Positions 36,613 through 40,481 of a stretch of DNA of 40,481 nt are shown here, in pieces. The translations under genes were made by a program, and so were the position numbers. This stretch comes from Actinomadura alba (GTDB lineage: Bacteria; Actinomycetota; Actinomycetes; Streptosporangiales; Streptosporangiaceae). How positions within the stretch are numbered: the first letter of the stretch is position 1; every line of letters starts with the position of its first letter. The DNA lies in the NCBI RefSeq assembly GCF_014323705.1, contig NZ_JABVEC010000052.1, positions 1-40,481 of the forward strand, written 5' to 3'. Under the pieces are notes generated by a model that made no database searches, was not told the origin of the DNA, and saw only the letters and a list, made by a program, of their open reading frames with translations.

Positions 36613-37488
36613 ATGACGAATGACATGCTGAAGGACGCCCTCAACGACATTGCCGAGCGGGCCCGGCCGGTGGACGGGATCGCCGAGCAGGCGCTGCGCG
36701 CGGCCACTCGGCGGCGCAGGTTCATCGGCACCGGCGTCGCGGTGGGTGCGGTCGCCGCGATCGCGGCACCGGTGGCCTTCTTCACCCAGGCGAGCGCGCC
36801 GGACGGCGACGCCACGACACGGACGCGGATCGTGGCCGACGGGTCGGATCCGGCGACCGGGGAGGGCCTGCCCGCCGACACCACGGCCGGCCGCGCGGCC
36901 GTCAAGGCCTGCATGAACGGCGATCCGGCCATGCCGCCCGAGTTCCGGGACGACGCGAAGCGCCGCCAGGGCTCCGCGCCGAACGAGGCGGGCACCCGGG
37001 CGCGGGACTTCCGGCTGCTCGCCGAGCACCGCGTGCCGACCGGCCGGATCGTGTTCCTGGGCAGTTCGCTCGCGCACCGGACCTGCGTCCTCGACCGGTC
37101 CGGCCGGGCGAGCCAACTCGACCGGCTGCCGCGCCAGACCGCGAACAGATGGCAGTTCGACATCGGGTACGGCCTGCGGAACATCAAGGGACCGGTGTCG
37201 ATCCAGGACGCGGGGGGCGGCCTGATCGCGTACGGCACGGCGCCGTACGAGCTCCACGTCGCCGGTCTGGTGCGGCCGGAGGTCGCCAGGCTCGTCATCC
37301 GGTTCGGCCGCGAGCGGCCGGTCACCGCCACGATCTCGAACGGGTTCTTCGTCGGCGGCATGGTCGTGCCCTTCGAGACGGGGACCACGCTGATCGAGAA
37401 GTCGGTCGACGTGACCGCGTACAACCGTGCCGGCAAGGTCGTCTTCACCCACCGGCGACCGGGAGTCCCCCCGGGGACGTCCGGCTGA
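36613..37488 (+). CDS. Membrane-anchored putative anti-sigma factor
   Basis: 291 residues from ATG 36613. A cytoplasmic N terminus of about 40 residues ('DALNDIAERARPVDGIAEQA', 'RAATRRRR') precedes one membrane helix ('FIGTGVAVGAVAAIAAPVAF') and a large extracytoplasmic domain of beta character ('GTAPYELHVAGLVRPEVARL', 'TATISNGFFVGGMVVP'). The N terminus resembles the helical anti-sigma part of proteins encoded after SigE-family sigma genes. It is coupled to the sigma gene. A zinc-binding HxxxCxxC motif is not present. Confidence 0.75.
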   Translation: MTNDMLKDALNDIAERARPVDGIAEQALRAATRRRRFIGTGVAVGAVAAIAAPVAFFTQASAPDGDATTRTRIVADGSDPATGEGLPADTTAGRAAVKACMNGDPAMPPEFRDDAKRRQGSAPNEAGTRARDFRLLAEHRVPTGRIVFLGSSLAHRTCVLDRSGRASQLDRLPRQTANRWQFDIGYGLRNIKGPVSIQDAGGGLIAYGTAPYELHVAGLVRPEVARLVIRFGRERPVTATISNGFFVGGMVVPFETGTTLIEKSVDVTAYNRAGKVVFTHRRPGVPPGTSG

Positions 37489-37512
37489 TCCCCGGCCGGG
37501 CGATTTGGAGGC

Positions 37513-37534
37513 GGGCGACGATCGGGCGTCGCCC
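37513..37534 (+). terminator. Hairpin after the sigma/anti-sigma pair
   Basis: GGGCGACG (37513-37520) pairs with CGTCGCCC (37527-37534), 6-nt loop, 25 bp past the stop. Confidence 0.65.
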
Positions 37535-37645
37535 TCCTCCGCGGCCGTCCCTCGGTAATACGCCCGCCTGCGGTGTCGCTCCTCTGACGAGCTTCCGCCT
37601 CTGACGACGTTCGGGCCGCGCCCACCAGCGGCACTGTCAGTGCCG

Positions 37646-38872
37646 TCAGGTCAGGGCGGACTGGATGAAGTAGACGACCAGCGAGGCGAGGATTCCCGCC
37701 ACGTACTGCAGCAGAGCGGCGCTCTTCACCGGCAGCAGCCGCAGCGCCCGGAAATGAACATAGGTGCGGAAGGCGCCGTCGAGATCCTGGTGCAGCAGCA
37801 GCTCACCGGGCGGGCGCGACATCTGCGCCATCAGCGGGCTCACGATCTGGTCGATGTGCCGTCGGACGATCCGCGCCATCGTGATGTACGGCTGGACGCC
37901 CACATAGAGGGCGGTGACGACGGCGAAGACCGGGAAGCCGATGACGAAGACGCGCAGCAGCATGGGCGGTCGGTCGGCGGTGATGGCGATCGTGGCGAAC
38001 TCGGTGATGAGCACCCCCACCGCCAGGCTGATCGCGATCCGGGCGTACGTGCCGCACAACCTGACCACGGCCGGCGTGTGGGCCGGGTCGATCCACGCCA
38101 TCCGCAGGTTCTCACAGCGGTACAGGCGCAACGGCACCTCCGCGGCGGTGAACAACCAGTAGACGACGTTGCCGCCCAGGAATCCCGACCACCCCCCGAG
38201 GAGGTAGAGCCATCCGGTCATGTGGATCGGCGTTTCCCGCTGCGTCGACACCGCGTACATCATCAGGACCGCCACGGCGACGCCGGCCGCGCACACCGCG
38301 AGCTGCGTCATGATGCTCAGTCTGTGGTGCAGCCAGCGGGTGAACATCCGGCGCTGCGGCGAGGTGGCGAGCAGCTCGGACACGCAGATCGCCAGGTCGG
38401 CGGCCGAACGCCAGGCGATCCAGCCGAGCGCCAGCATGGTGATGTTGTTGACGGCCGTGGCGAGCGCGAAGAGATGATCGGCCGACGTGTGCAGCGGCAC
38501 CGCCGAGCTGCCGCCCGCGACGATCAGCGTGAGCAGGTAGGGCCAGCCGCCCATGAGGACGACCGACACGACGGCGGCCGGCGCGGCGAAGCGGCCGGGA
38601 AGCGCCACCGCGACGAGCCGGGCCAGCATCACCACGACCACCCGGGAGCGGCCCTTGTGCACGAAGTCGCGGAGGCGGTCGTCGAGCGGTGCCCCGGTGT
38701 CGTGCAGTTGCTGCCGGTCGGCTGCCCGCAGTCTGCTCAGCAGGTCGCCGGACGCCGTCTCACTCGGGTCGCCCACGTGCGAGTCGCCGGTGTGCGACGT
38801 GTGCGAGTCGGCTGTCTGCGAGTCCACGGAACTCCCCGCTGTCCTGTCGCGCGACCGGGCCCCGCCCACCAC
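37646..38872 (-). CDS. Multi-pass membrane protein of unknown function
   Basis: 408 residues from GTG 38872 (GGAG 5 nt upstream); a TTG nine codons earlier is less likely. The N terminus has an imperfect Ser/His/Asp-rich repeat ('SQTADSHTSHTGDSHVGD'), then a conserved-looking cytoplasmic helix ('LLSRLRAADRQQLHDTGAPL') and about seven to eight membrane helices ('PAAVVSVVLMGGWPYLLTLI', 'IMTQLAVCAAGVAVAVLMMY', 'LLGGWSGFLGGNVVYWLF', 'IAISLAVGVLITEFATIAIT', 'VIGFPVFAVVTALYVGVQPY'). No transporter or enzyme motif is recognised. It follows the LuxR gene on the same strand after a repeat-containing gap. Confidence 0.8.
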   Translation of the reverse strand: MVGGARSRDRTAGSSVDSQTADSHTSHTGDSHVGDPSETASGDLLSRLRAADRQQLHDTGAPLDDRLRDFVHKGRSRVVVVMLARLVAVALPGRFAAPAAVVSVVLMGGWPYLLTLIVAGGSSAVPLHTSADHLFALATAVNNITMLALGWIAWRSAADLAICVSELLATSPQRRMFTRWLHHRLSIMTQLAVCAAGVAVAVLMMYAVSTQRETPIHMTGWLYLLGGWSGFLGGNVVYWLFTAAEVPLRLYRCENLRMAWIDPAHTPAVVRLCGTYARIAISLAVGVLITEFATIAITADRPPMLLRVFVIGFPVFAVVTALYVGVQPYITMARIVRRHIDQIVSPLMAQMSRPPGELLLHQDLDGAFRTYVHFRALRLLPVKSAALLQYVAGILASLVVYFIQSALT

Positions 38873-38944
38873 GGTGACTCCGGACCGGCCCGCGCACAAG
38901 GGCGCCTGCCCCGGAGGCGTCCGAACTGTGACCGAGCCGGCACC

Positions 38945-39030
38945 GCCCTCGGCACGCTGCGACCCACCCGGCCCTCCGCGCGCTGCAACCGAGCCGACGC
39001 AGCCCTCGGCGCGCTGCGACCCACCCGGCG
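38945..39030. repeat. 57-bp-period imperfect tandem repeat between two genes
   Basis: A 28-bp unit starting GCCCTCGGC at 38945-38972 recurs at 39002-39029 with one mismatch, and a partial third copy lies near 39034. It is in the gap between the LuxR stop and the membrane protein start. No coding role is evident. Confidence 0.6.
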
Positions 39031-39052
39031 CCGCCCTCGGCGCGCGCCCGCC

Positions 39053-40481
39053 TCACCGACCGCCGTTGCGCCGCTCGATGACCCACGCGGCGATCCGCGT
39101 GCGGGAGGAGAACCCGAGCTTGGTCAGGATGTGCTCGACGTGCGCGTCCACGGTGCGTTTGGCGACGGACAGCCGCTCGGCGATCTGCCGGTTGGACAGC
39201 CCCTCGGCGACGAGCTCGGCGACCTGGGACTCGCGGGGGGACAACGGCGGCCCGCCATGCCGGTCGGGCGGCCCCGGAGTGGGCCGTCCCGGTGTGGCCT
39301 GTCGCGGTGTGGGCCGCCCCGGAGCCGGCCGTCGCGGTGCCTGTCCGAGGGCCCAGGCCACCGCCTGCTCGAGTGACAGGTCGCCGCCGCGCTGGAATGC
39401 GGCCTCGTGAGCGGACTGGCCAAGCGCCCGCCGCGTGCGTTGGAGGCAGCCCTGGTGATGGGCGAGCAGGACCGAGCGCGACATGCCGGCGAACCCGTAC
39501 GCCCGCCGGAGCCCGTGGGCCGCGCCGAGCAGCACCGCCGCCCGCTCGGCTCCGCCGTCGGTCTCGGCGATCCACGCCAACAGCTCGACGGCACCGGCGA
39601 GGGCGACCGGGTCGGGAAGGTCCCGTGCCAGTCGTACGGCGTCCCGCGCGTGCGCCGTCGCCCGCGCCCCGTCACCGGCGGTCCATTCGGCCCGGGCGAG
39701 CACGTACAGCGCGTACGCCTGCAGCAGGCTGTCGCCGCGCTCGCGGCAGATCACCAGGCCGGCCCGGCAGAGCTCGATCGCGCCATCGGTGTCTCCGCGC
39801 AGGTCGGCGGCCACGGCCAGCGCCAGCCGGGCGAGCACCGCGTCGGCGTGATCGGCCACCCCCAGGGCCCCGTACCGGGCCAATGCCTCCTCGAGCAGCG
39901 CCGCACCGCGTTCCGCGTCACCACCGGAAACGGCGGCGGCCCCCTCGTGATGCGTCGCCTGTGCCAGCGCGAGGGGGTCGCCGAGGCGCTCAGCGAGTTC
40001 CCGCCCGAGTCCGGAGAGCCGGGCTGCGGCGTCCAGGTCGCCCTGGTGTCCCGCCAGGAGGGCGCACGCGCCGAGTGCCCTGACTCGGGGGGCGGTCACC
40101 CAGGCCGTGAGGGCGAGGCAGCGTTCCAGCCATCGCCGTCCCTCAGCCGCTCGCCCGGAGTGGAGCCAGTGGAACCGCAGCGCCGCCGCCAGTCGCATCC
40201 CGGCGTGGTTCTGCGCCGCTTCGAGGCAGAAGTCCAGAGCAGCCGACAGGTTGGCGTGCTCCCGCTCGAGCCGTCGGAGCCATCCGAGCTGCTCCGGCCC
40301 GAACCAGTCCCGCTGGGCCTGTTCGGCGAGCCGGAGATAGTAGTCACGGTGCCGGCGCAGGAGCGTCCGTTCCTCGCCCAGGGTGCGCAGCCACTCCTCG
40401 CCGTACGCCCGGAGCGTGGTCAGCAGCCGGAACCGCAGCCCGTCAGGGGTCTCCTCGCGCAGGACGATGGACTTCTCCACC
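39053..40481 (-). CDS. LuxR-family ATPase/TPR regulator, C-terminal part (partial)
   Basis: 476 codons of an open frame continue past the right edge. It begins within a winged-helix segment ('VEKSIVLREETPDGLRFRLL') that normally follows an AAA/NB-ARC ATPase domain, so the ATPase is outside the window. Next come TPR-like repeats (about 60-360) and a C-terminal LuxR helix-turn-helix ('LSPRESQVAELVAEGLSNRQ', 'IAERLSVAKRTVDAHVEHIL'). A proline/arginine-rich linker with repeated 'GRPTP' units precedes the DNA-binding part. It differs from the two LAL genes in layout and helix-turn-helix sequence. Confidence 0.92.
   Translation of the reverse strand, partial: VEKSIVLREETPDGLRFRLLTTLRAYGEEWLRTLGEERTLLRRHRDYYLRLAEQAQRDWFGPEQLGWLRRLEREHANLSAALDFCLEAAQNHAGMRLAAALRFHWLHSGRAAEGRRWLERCLALTAWVTAPRVRALGACALLAGHQGDLDAAARLSGLGRELAERLGDPLALAQATHHEGAAAVSGGDAERGAALLEEALARYGALGVADHADAVLARLALAVAADLRGDTDGAIELCRAGLVICRERGDSLLQAYALYVLARAEWTAGDGARATAHARDAVRLARDLPDPVALAGAVELLAWIAETDGGAERAAVLLGAAHGLRRAYGFAGMSRSVLLAHHQGCLQRTRRALGQSAHEAAFQRGGDLSLEQAVAWALGQAPRRPAPGRPTPRQATPGRPTPGPPDRHGGPPLSPRESQVAELVAEGLSNRQIAERLSVAKRTVDAHVEHILTKLGFSSRTRIAAWVIERRNGGR

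Noticed and set aside
38945..39040. CRISPR array
   Set aside because: Only two to three imperfect copies, no constant repeat/spacer alternation and no cas genes anywhere in the window.

Overview
The window is high-GC DNA (mostly about 70% G+C, strongly GC-biased third codon positions) from a filamentous-type actinobacterium. Large ATP-binding LuxR (LAL) regulators, SigE-family sigma factor, WYL/PadR/HxlR/MerR regulators, DUF2637 and DUF6247 proteins and many apparently leaderless genes fit Streptosporangiales (Actinomadura/Nonomuraea-like); that placement is tentative. No ribosomal or central metabolic operon is present: this is accessory chromosome with much gene decay.

Region 1 (1-2860) looks like the end of an integrated mobile element: a partial IS630 copy, a decayed DUF2637 copy, a lower-GC unknown gene, an intact DUF2637 membrane protein with a small partner, and a 3' half of a tRNA-Pro(CGG) gene that acts as an attachment-site remnant. 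Region 2 (2861-11700): chromosome side with an internally deleted DUF488 gene, a RidA-like gene divergent from a WYL regulator, a four-helix membrane protein, a 906-aa LAL regulator and a PadR/ABC-ATPase/FtsX-permease operon. Region 3 (11820-16940): a cell-wall cluster on the minus strand, vanY-like carboxypeptidase, alanine racemase and D-Ala-D-X ligase followed by a VanRS-like response regulator and histidine kinase. It lacks vanH and vanX. Region 4 (16950-22000): fragments of an ABC permease, tyrosine recombinase and ABC ATPase, an orphan SMI1/KNR4 protein, two tiny overlapping genes, HxlR with divergent RidA-like gene, a metallophosphatase, and a DUF6247 gene followed by a truncated toxin-like frame that ends in a second copy of the tRNA-Pro 3' end.

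Region 5 (22076-27870): MerR divergent from a class IV aminotransferase and an ene-reductase with altered active site; then a double ClpX-type zinc-finger protein divergent from a coiled-coil miniprotein and a stand-alone HslV/proteasome-like peptidase with exact Thr1/Asp17/Lys33 spacing; a beta-carbonic anhydrase; and remnants of a phosphatase, an MFS transporter and a membrane protein. Region 6 (27895-32630): a five-gene minus-strand operon (three small unknowns, a GRDP-like protein and an aminoglycoside phosphotransferase-like kinase) divergent from an XRE regulator, with two near-identical inverted-repeat operators between them. Region 7 (32718-40481): SnoaL-like protein divergent from a second LAL regulator (920 aa), a SigE-family sigma factor with its membrane partner, a multi-pass membrane protein, and the C-terminal part of a third LuxR regulator cut by the window end.

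The best candidates for something new are the zinc-finger/coiled-coil/HslV-like peptidase trio, the VanRS-linked vanY-alr-ddl cluster with a chimeric carboxypeptidase and a triplicated translation signal, and the XRE-controlled five-gene operon.
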